Assembly (NCBI RefSeq): GCF_032380675.1
Contig: NZ_JAWDIX010000001.1
Coordinates: forward strand, 1,912,706 to 1,976,705
DNA length: 64,000 nucleotides
Source of the DNA: Anaerolentibacter hominis
GTDB lineage: Bacteria > Bacillota > Clostridia > Lachnospirales > Lachnospiraceae
Direction: 5' to 3'
Shown here: one piece after another, positions 8,500 through 16,308 of the stretch
Position numbering within the stretch: the stretch's first letter is position 1
Layout: every line of letters begins with the position of its first letter
Made by a program: the position numbers and the translations under genes
Notes under the pieces: generated by a model
What the model saw: only the letters and a program-made list of their open reading frames with translations
Databases searched by the model: none
What the model was told of the DNA's origin: nothing

Positions 8500-8919
8500 T
8501 CACCCCGCGAAAATTTCGTTCCCATCCGTTTCTTGTGCCAGCTGCTCAATACGTTTCCTGATTTCCTTCTGCTTCTCTTTCTCCCGCCGTTCCCTCTCCG
8601 CCTTTTCTCTGGCCGTCTTTCGCCGCCGCTTTAACTGTTCCAGATGCTCATTCTTCCGCTCCTGGTCCAGGCGTTCGTACTCCAGCCGCCTCTGCTGATC
8701 CTCTCTTCTTTTATTCTCCCGCACCGCTTCTAAATCAGCATTGACTTTGCTCTGAAGCTTGTCATCCTCAAATGTAATGTATTGTTCAAAGGCCCCTGGA
8801 TATTGAAAAACTTTCTCGCATGGCTCCGTCCCGAACCGGACCTTGATATAACAGCCGCGGGATTCTACTATTGTACCGGTTCCATATTTTCTGTGTATTA
8901 CCATCTGGCCAACCATCAT
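8500..8919 (-). CDS. Unknown protein: short beta-barrel-like N-terminus plus charged coiled coil
   Basis: A 139-residue protein not assigned to a named family. Residues 1-50 (VGQMVIHRKYGTGTIVES, then YIKVRFG) resemble the small beta-strand modules found in KOW/CarD-like or helicase-linked domains. Residues 60-130 are almost all Glu, Lys, Arg and Gln and should form one long helix or coiled coil. Its ATG overlaps the stop of the upstream gene (TAATG), a strong sign of coupling, and recA starts 49 bp downstream. Position suggests a DNA-related role, but none is shown. Confidence 0.8.
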   Translation of the reverse strand: MMVGQMVIHRKYGTGTIVESRGCYIKVRFGTEPCEKVFQYPGAFEQYITFEDDKLQSKVNADLEAVRENKRREDQQRRLEYERLDQERKNEHLEQLKRRRKTAREKAERERREKEKQKEIRKRIEQLAQETDGNEIFAG

Positions 8920-9224
8920 TACACTCCCCTTTCATCAAATTCTATTTTAATCGTAGAAATACAGCCGGTAATGCTGGCCTTTTTCTCCTCCAGGAATTCC
9001 GGTACCTCAATACAGGAAGCCGGAGTTATGGCCACCTCAAATACCTCGCTTTTTTTCCCGGCGGCCGCTTTTAACGGTGCCTTTTCGTCCGACAGATATA
9101 AAACGCTCCGGTTTGCCCATGCTCCGTATATCTTCTTGTTCTTTCTGCGCAGATTATATTCTCTCGGAAGCTGCAGTCTGAGAAAACGTACTTCCGATTG
9201 AGTTTCTCCAATTACAAACATCAT
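8919..9224 (-). CDS. Hypothetical protein, first gene of the recA unit
   Basis: A 101-residue protein with no family I recognise, starting MMFVIGET and with predicted alternating strands; residues 40-100 include a patch of small and hydrophobic residues but no membrane segment or catalytic motif. The ATG at 9224 is preferred because GAAGGAGAAA lies directly before it; a TTG ten codons upstream is less likely. It overlaps the next gene by one base pair step (TAATG) and is read from a promoter divergent to the XRE regulator. Confidence 0.75.
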   Translation of the reverse strand: MMFVIGETQSEVRFLRLQLPREYNLRRKNKKIYGAWANRSVLYLSDEKAPLKAAAGKKSEVFEVAITPASCIEVPEFLEEKKASITGCISTIKIEFDERGV

Positions 9225-9265
9225 TTTCTCCTTCTCTGCCTCATTTTGTTCCAAACTTTAGTTTT

Positions 9266-9294
9266 ATTTTAACATTTCTATCTCTTTGATGTAA
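9266..9294 (-). promoter_or_regulatory. Promoter of the recA-containing unit
   Basis: On the minus strand TTACAT (9294-9289) and TAAAAT (9271-9266) are 17 bp apart. The -35 box overlaps GATGTAAG (9288-9295), which resembles the half-site of the operator proposed for the divergent XRE gene. Confidence 0.55.
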
Positions 9295-9395
9295 GTCGTT
9301 TTTGTATCTTTGTCACAATTCACAATCTATAGCGCAAATAAATTTGTGCATAATGCATAATTTTCCCTGCATTCTTATTCCAACAGAAAGTGTGC

Positions 9396-9450
9396 TTGAC
9401 ATTACATCCGACCTGCTGTAAAATCATAGATGTAAAGTAAGCTTGACATC
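9396..9450 (+). promoter_or_regulatory. Promoter and operator dyad of the XRE regulator
   Basis: TTGACA (9396-9401) and TAAAAT (9419-9424) are 17 bp apart. Downstream, GATGTAAAG and CTTGACATC (9429-9450) form a dyad of nine-base arms around TAAG with one mismatch. A further half-site, CTTGACATT (9395-9403), overlaps the -35 box. The layout suggests autorepression by the protein encoded next. Confidence 0.7.
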
Positions 9451-9466
9451 AAAGGGGTGATACGAT

Positions 9467-9670
9467 TTGAAAAACAGACTGGAATACATTCGGAAAGAGC
9501 ACGGAATCAGACAGGAAGAACTGGCAGCGGCCCTGGAAGTTTCCCGCCAGACGATCAGTTCTCTGGAAAACGGGAGATATAACCCTTCCATTCTGCTGGC
9601 TTTCAAGATTGCCCGCTATTTTCATATGACGGTAGAAGATATCTTTATCTATGAGGAGGACGCGAAATGA
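9467..9670 (+). CDS. XRE-family transcriptional regulator (YozG-like)
   Basis: A 67-residue protein consisting of one Cro/CI helix-turn-helix: IRKEHGIRQEELAAALEVS then RQTISSLENGRYNPSILLAF. Small regulators of this kind usually pair with a membrane protein gene, as here. Translation starts at TTG 9467, with AAAGGGG eight or nine bases upstream; no in-frame ATG fits. It overlaps the next gene by four bases (ATGA). Confidence 0.9.
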   Translation: MKNRLEYIRKEHGIRQEELAAALEVSRQTISSLENGRYNPSILLAFKIARYFHMTVEDIFIYEEDAK

Positions 9671-10113
9671 AAAAATCAATGTTATATACCGGAATCGGCT
9701 ACACGCTGGCCGGCCTGTTATTTATCATCCTGGCCGTGGCCACAGAAACCAGGCTGGATGCTCTGCTGTGGGGATTCGGCGGAGCGGGAATCGGTCCGGG
9801 TCTGATGATGATCTGGAAGTATCTGTACTGGACCAGGCCTGGAAAGCGGGAAGAGTACGAGAGCCGCTTGAAGACAGAACGGATCGACCTGAGAGACGAA
9901 AGAAAGATCATGCTCCGGGACAAAAGCGGACGCATTACCTACGTCATTATGACAGGGGTCTACTGCCTTCTCATTTTGGCCGCTTCCATTGTAAATGTTC
10001 TGGGCTATCTCAGACCCTTCTCTACCTATCTGGTCTACATTCTGACCTTTCTTCTGCTGTTTCAGTTTCTCTGCGGTCTGTTCGTCTTCCATAAACTGGA
10101 CAGCAAACTGTAA
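9667..10113 (+). CDS. Membrane protein cotranscribed with XRE regulator
   Basis: A 148-residue protein with four hydrophobic segments at about 5-25, 33-50, 97-118 and 122-143, and a charged loop (residues 53-90) rich in Arg, Glu and Asp that would face the cytoplasm. It starts within the stop of the XRE gene (ATGA overlap), so the two are coupled. Pairs of this design are common in Firmicutes, but the function is not known. It converges on the PAP2 gene with only one base between the stops. Confidence 0.85.
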   Translation: MKKSMLYTGIGYTLAGLLFIILAVATETRLDALLWGFGGAGIGPGLMMIWKYLYWTRPGKREEYESRLKTERIDLRDERKIMLRDKSGRITYVIMTGVYCLLILAASIVNVLGYLRPFSTYLVYILTFLLLFQFLCGLFVFHKLDSKL

Positions 10114-10114
10114 G

Positions 10115-10636
10115 CTATCCCAGCTGCCGCCGTCTCTTTATCCCCTTGATCAGAAAGACGGCGGCAAGCGCCGAAAGGATTCCAAGCGCTGCTCCCGCCA
10201 GCACATCCGTGGGGAAATGAACAAATAAATACATTCGGGAAAAGCCAATCAGGGAGGCCAGCACCAGAGCCGGAATACCCAGCTTTTTGTCGTAGAGAAA
10301 GAGCGCCATAGCCGCTGCAAAAGAGGCCGATGTGTGCCCCGAGGGGAAAGAATAGTCCCCAGGGTTAGCGATCAGCAGCTGGATACCCGTATCAATCCAG
10401 CATGGACGGCTCCTGGCCACCAGATTTTTTAAGATTATATTGCCCGCAAGAAAGGAAAAAAACAGGGAGGTCCCCATAGCCGCACCGTATTCTCTGTATT
10501 TCTTTGTATATAAAAACACCAGTGCCAGGCAGATCCACAGGATTCCGCTGTCGGCCAGACGGGACAGATTTACCATAATCACGTCCAGCACCGGATGATG
10601 CAGGTTCTGAATTACGTAAAGCAGATCCATTTCCAT
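10115..10636 (-). CDS. PAP2-family membrane phosphatase
   Basis: A 173-residue membrane phosphatase with the three acid-phosphatase signatures: KNLVARSRPCW, SFPSGHTSASFAAA and SRMYLFVHFPTDVLAG. These carry the catalytic His and the phosphate-binding Arg residues. Five to six hydrophobic segments are visible. Family members dephosphorylate undecaprenyl diphosphate or lipid phosphates outside the membrane; the substrate here is undetermined. GGGAGAGAAG precedes the ATG. It follows the Lrp-type gene by 55 bp and may be cotranscribed. Confidence 0.92.
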   Translation of the reverse strand: MEMDLLYVIQNLHHPVLDVIMVNLSRLADSGILWICLALVFLYTKKYREYGAAMGTSLFFSFLAGNIILKNLVARSRPCWIDTGIQLLIANPGDYSFPSGHTSASFAAAMALFLYDKKLGIPALVLASLIGFSRMYLFVHFPTDVLAGAALGILSALAAVFLIKGIKRRRQLG

Positions 10637-10691
10637 TTTTTTCTCTTCTCTCCCCTAAATCATATTTCATATTCTTACAGCGCCGCCGATT

Positions 10692-11150
10692 TTAAAGACG
10701 CAGTCCCTTAATATCTTTAATACGTGATAATATCATGTTACAGCTGCTGTTTAAGACCCCAGGAAGAGGGTCAATCACATCCTCGATCAGACGTTCCATT
10801 TCCTCCCCGGAGGCGGCGACCGCGTGGACATGCAGCTTGCTCCTGCCGGTAACACGGTAAATCTGGGTAATAATCTCATTCTTCAGCAGTATTTCCGTCA
10901 CCTGGGCAAATGCGGCGGGTGTTGTTTCGATCTCGAAATAGCAGGATACGGCTCCGCTTATCTTCTGCGGATTTACAATAGCCGTATACTCTTCTATAAT
11001 GCCTCTCTTTTCCAGCGACTGAATCCGCATCTTAACCGCCACCCGTGATATACCTACCTGCTGTCCAATTTCCGAGTATGACATGCGCGCGTTCTCAATT
11101 AAAAGCTGTACAATCTTCTGATCCAGTTCATCCAGTCCTTCCAGAAACAT
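10692..11150 (-). CDS. Lrp/AsnC-family transcriptional regulator
   Basis: A 152-residue regulator: AsnC-type helix-turn-helix (LDELDQKIVQLLIENARMSY, then EIGQQVGISRVAVKMRIQSL) followed by a RAM/ACT-like ligand domain ending in DVIDPLPGVLNSSCNMILS. The ATG at 11150 has AGAGGTG five bases upstream and is preferred to an ATG seven codons earlier that has none. It is divergent from the MATE exporter with overlapping promoter regions, so it may control that gene in response to an amino acid; this is inferred from position. Confidence 0.93.
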   Translation of the reverse strand: MFLEGLDELDQKIVQLLIENARMSYSEIGQQVGISRVAVKMRIQSLEKRGIIEEYTAIVNPQKISGAVSCYFEIETTPAAFAQVTEILLKNEIITQIYRVTGRSKLHVHAVAASGEEMERLIEDVIDPLPGVLNSSCNMILSRIKDIKGLRL

Positions 11151-11201
11151 CTCAGCACCTCTTTCATCCATTCTGTCCGGTTTCCCATTTTTCTTATATC
11201 C

Positions 11202-11229
11202 ATTATAAAGCTCTTTTCATAAAATGCAA
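11202..11229 (-). promoter_or_regulatory. Promoter of the Lrp-type gene
   Basis: On the minus strand TTGCAT (11229-11224) and TATAAT (11207-11202) are 16 bp apart. Confidence 0.65.
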
Positions 11230-11237
11230 TCCAATAC

Positions 11238-11266
11238 TTGACATATGAATGCAGCGCCGATATAAT
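11238..11266 (+). promoter_or_regulatory. Consensus promoter of the MATE exporter
   Basis: A perfect TTGACA (11238-11243) and a perfect TATAAT (11261-11266) are 17 bp apart. The -35 lies nine bases from the divergent Lrp-gene promoter. Confidence 0.85.
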
Positions 11267-11314
11267 TGTTTCGAATCGTAATATCAAACTTACATATAGA
11301 AAGTGAGAGCCGTA

Positions 11315-12691
11315 ATGAGGGGAGATTTGACTCGGGGTCCGGTCATGAAGACCATGCTGCTGTTTGCAGCGCCCATGATATTGGGAAATCTATTACAACA
11401 GTGCTACAACGTAGCCGATACTTTAATTGTAGGTCGTTTTCTGGGGGCGGACGCTCTGGCTGCCGTCGGTTCGGCATTTGCTCTGATGACCTTTCTCACC
11501 TCGATACTGCTGGGCCTGTGCATGGGAAGCGGCGCAGTATTTTCCATCCGGTTCGGGAAGCGGGATTGGGACGGGCTAAAGGAAAGTATTTATACTTCTT
11601 TTCTGCTGATCGCAGTGTTCAATATTCTTCTGAACGTCTTGGCTTTCTCCGGTATAAACTGGATTTTAAATCTGCTTCGGATACCCGAAGAGATTCATGG
11701 GATGATGAAGGACTATCTTGTGGTTATTTTCTGCGGGATTACCGCCGTTTTTCTCTATAACTTTTTTGCCAGCCTGCTGCGGGCCATCGGTAATTCCCTG
11801 GTTCCTCTTCTTTTTCTGGCAATCTCCGCCGTCCTTAATATTATTCTGGACCTCTGGTTTGTGGTGGGTCTTGACCGGGGTGTCACCGGCGCAGCCGAGG
11901 CGACTGTCATTGCCCAGTTTGTTTCCGGCATCGGAATCGCGTTTTATACATGGATGAAATTCCCAGAGCTGCGGATTCAGAAGCGCCATTGTCATATCAG
12001 TTCCGCCTGCCTGAAGGAAATCTCCGGTTTTTCCGTCCTGACCTGCGTCCAGCAGTCGACTATGAATCTGGGTATTCTCATGGTTCAGGGCCTGGTCAAC
12101 AGCTTTGGCACAACCGTGATGGCTGCTTTTGCCGTGGCTGTCAAGATTGATTCCTTTGCCTACATGCCGGTGCAGGACTTCGGCAACGCCTTCTCCTCCT
12201 TTATCGCCCAGAATTACGGGGCAGGCAGGGAAGACCGTATCCGCGAGGGCTTAAAGGGGGCGATCCGTACCTCTCTCCTCTTCTGTCTGGCTGTCTCCGC
12301 GGCTATATGGATCTTTGCCCGTCCTCTGATGCTCCTGTTTGTCAAGGAAGGAGAAACACAAATCATCGCGGAGGGAATCCGTTATCTGCATATTGAAGGC
12401 GCCTTCTACTGCGGGATCGGCTGTCTCTTCCTGCTGTACGGCCTATACCGTGCACTGGGCAAACCTGGAATGTCCGTTGTACTGACGATTCTGTCTCTGG
12501 GAACGAGAGTACTTCTGGCCTATCTTCTCTCCTCCATCCCGTCCGTGGGTGTTGCGGGGATCTGGTGGTCCGTCCCCATTGGTTGGTTCCTGGCGGACGC
12601 CGTCGGCCTGTCCTATTTAAAGCTTCATTTCCGGCGTACGTTCGGGAAGAAAACGGCTGTTCCGGAAGAAACCCCTGCAGCCTCAGGCTGA
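11315..12691 (+). CDS. MATE-family multidrug efflux transporter
   Basis: A 458-residue inner-membrane antiporter with about twelve hydrophobic segments and the usual family opening (GPVMKTMLLFAAPMILGNLL, then NVADTLIVGRFLGADALAAV). MATE proteins export cationic drugs or metabolites in exchange for Na+ or H+. The ATG at 11315 gives the usual start of the family; a GTG at 11303 would add four residues. Divergence from the Lrp-type gene suggests the exported substrate could be an amino acid-related compound, but this is inference. Confidence 0.93.
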   Translation: MRGDLTRGPVMKTMLLFAAPMILGNLLQQCYNVADTLIVGRFLGADALAAVGSAFALMTFLTSILLGLCMGSGAVFSIRFGKRDWDGLKESIYTSFLLIAVFNILLNVLAFSGINWILNLLRIPEEIHGMMKDYLVVIFCGITAVFLYNFFASLLRAIGNSLVPLLFLAISAVLNIILDLWFVVGLDRGVTGAAEATVIAQFVSGIGIAFYTWMKFPELRIQKRHCHISSACLKEISGFSVLTCVQQSTMNLGILMVQGLVNSFGTTVMAAFAVAVKIDSFAYMPVQDFGNAFSSFIAQNYGAGREDRIREGLKGAIRTSLLFCLAVSAAIWIFARPLMLLFVKEGETQIIAEGIRYLHIEGAFYCGIGCLFLLYGLYRALGKPGMSVVLTILSLGTRVLLAYLLSSIPSVGVAGIWWSVPIGWFLADAVGLSYLKLHFRRTFGKKTAVPEETPAASG

Positions 12692-12805
12692 CCCCGCCGC
12701 TTATACCGGCAGAATTTTGTACCGCTTTATAAAAAGCTTGTCTTTGGCAGTTGATCCGGCAGCAGCCGGCATCTGTCGAAGGCAGGCTTTATTTTTTTAA
12801 AAGCC

Positions 12806-12866
12806 TTGACAATCCAAACTGCAACTAATATAATAACAGTATAAACTGTTACTAATTTTATAACAG
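12806..12866 (+). promoter_or_regulatory. Consensus promoter with operator repeats before thioredoxin
   Basis: Perfect TTGACA (12806-12811) and TATAAT (12829-12834) are 17 bp apart. A dyad with seven-base arms, TAACAGT and ACTGTTA around ATAA, covers 12834-12851. A 16-base direct repeat (ACTAATATAATAACAG at 12824 and ACTAATTTTATAACAG at 12851, 14 of 16 identical) frames it. A repressor binding here would block RNA polymerase. The rest of the 12692-12944 gap holds no gene. Confidence 0.75.
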
Positions 12867-12950
12867 AATGTATTTTTCAAACCAGAGCAGGACTCAATTC
12901 ATATCGAATTCTGCTTCATTCCAATTTATATATCACAGGAGGTAATGATT

Positions 12951-13271
12951 ATGGCAGTACAGACGATAAACAATAATTTTAACGAGCTTATTTCCCAGTC
13001 ATCCACACCGGTCCTCGTCGACTTCTGGGCTCCCTGGTGCGGCTATTGCCGCCGCCTGTCCCCCGCCGTTGACCGTCTGGAACAGGAATATGAGGGTAAA
13101 CTTACCGTAGCCAAACTAAATATAGATGAAGCGCCGGATATCGCAGAGCAATATGGTGTGGATACCATTCCTACCCTGATCCTCTTTAAACAGGGGACGG
13201 CAGTAAGCTTTACCATCAATCCGGAATCCCAGGACGCCATCGAGAGCTGGCTGACCGATAATAACATTTAA
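12951..13271 (+). CDS. trxA: Thioredoxin with CGYC active site
   Basis: A 106-residue thioredoxin. The active site is WAPWCGYCRR rather than the usual WCGPC, so the proline between the cysteines is replaced by tyrosine, which should change the redox potential. The cis-proline loop IPTL is present. AGGAGG (12937-12942) lies eight bases before the ATG at 12951; an ATG two codons upstream is too close. Thioredoxin reductase follows after 43 bp, forming a complete NADPH-thioredoxin couple. Confidence 0.93.
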   Translation: MAVQTINNNFNELISQSSTPVLVDFWAPWCGYCRRLSPAVDRLEQEYEGKLTVAKLNIDEAPDIAEQYGVDTIPTLILFKQGTAVSFTINPESQDAIESWLTDNNI

Positions 13272-13314
13272 CCGCAATATACACAGACGGCGGTCAGGCA
13301 AGGAGGTACTCTTT

Positions 13315-14232
13315 ATGAAACAGAATTCTTATGATGTGGCAATTATCGGAGGCGGTCCCGGCGGTTACACCGCCGCTCTTTACTGTGCCAGAAGCGGACT
13401 CTCCGTCATCGTACTGGAGAAGCTGTCTCCCGGCGGGCAGATGGCAACCACCGGGCAGGTGGATAATTACCCTGGATTTGACCAGGGGATTGATGGTTTT
13501 GAGCTGGGTGAACGGATGCAGAAAAGTGCGGAACGTTTCGGCGCAGAAACCGCGTTTGTCAACGTCACGGCGGTAAATCTTACCGGAGAAATGAAAGAAA
13601 TCACAACATCCAGGGGAATCGTATCAGCCCGGGCGGTAGTGCTGGCTACCGGAGCTTCTCCCAGGGAACTTGGTCTGCCGGAAGAAAAAAGCCTGCGCGG
13701 ACGGGGAGTTGCCTACTGCGCTACCTGTGACGGCATGATGTATAGAGGAAAGACGGTGGTTATTGTGGGAGGCGGCAACAGCGCGGCTGCCGATGCACTC
13801 ACCCTGTCCAAAATCTGTAAGAAGGTTTATCTGGTCCACCGCCGTGATACCCTGAGAGCCTCCAACGTTTATCTGGATCCCTTGCTAAAAAGCGGTGTGG
13901 AGCTTATCCTGGACAGCCAGGTGTCAGAAATTCTCCATGATAAGAAAGTAACCGGCGTGGTAATAAAGCATAAAGATGGATCTTCCTCCGAGCTAGCCTG
14001 CGATGGTGTCTTCGTGGCCGTTGGCCGTATTCCGGACACCGGTTTGTTTCAGGGCCAGGTCGGGATGGATGAACAGGGCTATCTGATCGCCGACGAGACT
14101 ACCAGAACCAATCTTCCCGGCGTCTTTGCCGTGGGGGATGTACGCACAAAGCCGCTGCGCCAGATAGTAACTGCCGCCGCAGACGGAGCGGTATCTTCCA
14201 GATACGCGGAAGAATATTTGGCCGGAACATGA
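13315..14232 (+). CDS. trxB: Thioredoxin reductase
   Basis: A 305-residue flavoprotein that reduces thioredoxin with NADPH. It has the FAD motif GGGPGGYTAALYCARSG, the redox centre CATCDG, the pyridine nucleotide motif GGGNSAAADA with VHRRD for the NADPH phosphate, and the C-terminal FAD contact GVFAVGDVR. AAGGAGG precedes the ATG. It is cotranscribed with the CGYC thioredoxin and ends at a strong terminator. Confidence 0.96.
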   Translation: MKQNSYDVAIIGGGPGGYTAALYCARSGLSVIVLEKLSPGGQMATTGQVDNYPGFDQGIDGFELGERMQKSAERFGAETAFVNVTAVNLTGEMKEITTSRGIVSARAVVLATGASPRELGLPEEKSLRGRGVAYCATCDGMMYRGKTVVIVGGGNSAAADALTLSKICKKVYLVHRRDTLRASNVYLDPLLKSGVELILDSQVSEILHDKKVTGVVIKHKDGSSSELACDGVFVAVGRIPDTGLFQGQVGMDEQGYLIADETTRTNLPGVFAVGDVRTKPLRQIVTAAADGAVSSRYAEEYLAGT

Positions 14233-14280
14233 AAACGGACATAGAAAAAGTGCCGCAGGGCGCTTTTTCTATGTCCGTTT
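14233..14280. terminator. Bidirectional terminator after trxB
   Basis: Eighteen-base arms (AAACGGACATAGAAAAAG and CTTTTTCTATGTCCGTTT) close around GTGCC-GCA-GGGC-type inner pairs. It ends trxB and, from the other side, the diguanylate cyclase gene that stops at 14283. Confidence 0.88.
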
Positions 14281-14282
14281 CT

Positions 14283-16097
14283 TTAATCCTCATTCAGCCG
14301 TTTATACTCTGTAATATCAAAGCACGTCAGCAGGTAGGCATCACTTCCGTCCCACTTGATCGGTGCCCCCTTTGTCCTGGTCCAAACATCATACCGGCTG
14401 TTGTATAATTCTCCTGCGCCCCCGTTAAGAGGACAATTCTCACATGGACATTCTCTGTCAAAAAAAGCTTTATAACAGGTCATCCCTGGTTTCGCGCCGG
14501 GGTCCAGCATCCGTGTTTTATAATTCAGATAAAGTAATTCATAGCTGCCTTTTTCCACAGCATAAATATAGGCATCCTGGGTGTCTAAAATCGTGTTGAG
14601 CCGGACTGCCAGTTCCTGATCATGTCTGCCCGCCCGCCTCTTGAGCAGAAAAGTGGACAGCAGCTGAGATATGAGGGTCAAAACACCGATTTCCTCCTTA
14701 GTCCACATTCTCGTCCCCGTACACTCGTCAAACCCCACAAAACCATGAAAGATACCGTCCTCCTGAATGGCACACTGAAGGGTAGAGCGGATGCCCTGCT
14801 TTTCAAACAGTTTTGCCTGCACCGGTGTCAGCGAGCGGATATCCCGGCAATAAAACACTGCATTATGCTTGAATAAATCCCGGTAACCGTCTACTTCTTC
14901 ATAGGGAAAATGCTGCAGAAAATCTTTCTGGGGTTCGATTCCCTCATTACACCACTCATAGGTGTTGTCGCAATATTTGTTATCCTCCGTATTTTCAAAT
15001 ACATATGCCCGGCTTACGTCAAACCGCTTCCCCACAATTTCCATGATCAAAGCAATGACACGTTCGATATCACTGGTATCATAGAGGACCTGAAACACAT
15101 AGCTGATCAGATCTCCCGCCGTTCCCATATTCCGCTGGTCGGAATCAATGGCGGCGCCCAGGGCAGAATAACCGATCTGATCTACGGATACCGCTTGCTC
15201 TCTGTCAAAGACAACAAATCTGTTTTTGCCCAGACTCTTTGCCTTATACAAAGCCAGATCAGCACAGTGGTATAAACTTTGAAAGTCTGCCCCATCCTCC
15301 GGATAGACCGCCACCCCCGCGCTGCAGGTTACTTCCACAGGCCTCTTTCCCTGCTTAAACAGACTTTCAAACAGCTCCAGCAGCTGGGCCGCCTTTTTCA
15401 CCGCCGTCTCTCTGGAAGGGATATTCCTCAGAAGAATGGCAAATTCGTCCCCGCCGATCCGCCCGACCACATCGCTCTGGCGTGTACACCTTTTCATTCC
15501 TGCGGCAAGCTCCGATAACACGGCATCTCCAAACAAATGTCCCTGCTTGTCGTTTACTCCCTTAAAATTATCCGTATCAATCATGAGCAGGGCGCACATC
15601 TGCTCCGGCCGCTCTTCCAGCTGCCTGCAGATCAGACGCTCCGTCTCATCCCGGTTATACAGGCCTGTCAGCGCGTCTCTCTCCGCCCTCTTTTGCAGTT
15701 CCTCTCTGGCATTCTGGGAATCGGTTATATCCAGTATAACCCCCATAAACCAGGTTCCTCTGTCTTCGTCCCGGAATATCTGCCCATTTTCCATCACCCA
15801 TTTGCAGGTTCCATCCTTGCATATAACCCGGTATTGAAGTTCTGTCTTATCCCCTCTGCTCAACTGGCTGGCTATCGTTTCCCGTACCGCATCCCGGTCG
15901 TCAGGGTGGATCATTTCCATATAATGATTATGAAACCGCTCCCTGATCTCCTCTTCCTGAAAACCAAACAGTTCTGCAAATCCCTGATTTACTTCCAGTA
16001 TGGTAAATTCTTCATCATAGAAGGACTGCCGCACCCCGCCTGGTATGCTGTTAAGCAGTGTCAGATATTCACGGCTGTGTTCATTTTGCATGTTCAT
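14283..16097 (-). CDS. PAS-GGDEF-GAF diguanylate cyclase with cysteine-containing C-terminal PAS-like domain
   Basis: A 604-residue soluble signalling protein. Order: PAS/PAC (about 12-130), GGDEF domain (135-300) with intact active site GGDEF at 215-219 and inhibitory site RQSD at 206-209, GAF-like domain (about 330-495), then a PAS-like domain (503-600) bearing Cys541, 550, 552 and 555 (CY, then CPCENC). It should make cyclic di-GMP from GTP, with product inhibition. No membrane segment is seen. The C-terminal domain is related to one in the hybrid kinase at 17835-20639. An AAGGAAGAAGG precedes the ATG; a second Met two codons on is also possible. Confidence 0.92.
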   Translation of the reverse strand: MNMQNEHSREYLTLLNSIPGGVRQSFYDEEFTILEVNQGFAELFGFQEEEIRERFHNHYMEMIHPDDRDAVRETIASQLSRGDKTELQYRVICKDGTCKWVMENGQIFRDEDRGTWFMGVILDITDSQNAREELQKRAERDALTGLYNRDETERLICRQLEERPEQMCALLMIDTDNFKGVNDKQGHLFGDAVLSELAAGMKRCTRQSDVVGRIGGDEFAILLRNIPSRETAVKKAAQLLELFESLFKQGKRPVEVTCSAGVAVYPEDGADFQSLYHCADLALYKAKSLGKNRFVVFDREQAVSVDQIGYSALGAAIDSDQRNMGTAGDLISYVFQVLYDTSDIERVIALIMEIVGKRFDVSRAYVFENTEDNKYCDNTYEWCNEGIEPQKDFLQHFPYEEVDGYRDLFKHNAVFYCRDIRSLTPVQAKLFEKQGIRSTLQCAIQEDGIFHGFVGFDECTGTRMWTKEEIGVLTLISQLLSTFLLKRRAGRHDQELAVRLNTILDTQDAYIYAVEKGSYELLYLNYKTRMLDPGAKPGMTCYKAFFDRECPCENCPLNGGAGELYNSRYDVWTRTKGAPIKWDGSDAYLLTCFDITEYKRLNED

Positions 16098-16177
16098 CCT
16101 TCTTCCTTTCCCCTATCATTACCTTTTGGCACTGTCACCCCGCAATGTCTTCCTTGTTCATATTCATATTATTTAAC

Positions 16178-16206
16178 AGTATAGCAGAGCAGCTCCAATA
16201 TCGCAA
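16178..16206 (-). promoter_or_regulatory. Promoter of the PAS-GGDEF-GAF gene
   Basis: On the minus strand TTGCGA (16206-16201) and TATACT (16183-16178) are 17 bp apart. Confidence 0.6.
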
Positions 16207-16235
16207 CCAAACAGGAAGAATCTGGCCTCCGAACA

Positions 16236-16264
16236 TAGCAATAACGATACAAAAATGTTATAAT
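16236..16264 (+). promoter_or_regulatory. Extended -10 promoter of the double-HTH regulator
   Basis: TGTTATAAT (16256-16264) gives a TG-extended -10 with a perfect TATAAT; the -35 position (16236-16241) reads TAGCAA. It points away from the promoter of the divergent cyclase gene. Confidence 0.6.
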
Positions 16265-16308
16265 AAATTGTATTTATCCCTATTTATTGCTCTGCAGGAG
16301 GTGTGGAA

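Noticed and set aside
9225..9300. LexA (SOS) box before the recA unit
   Set aside because: No GAAC-N4-GTTC dyad was found; only a lone GTTC.
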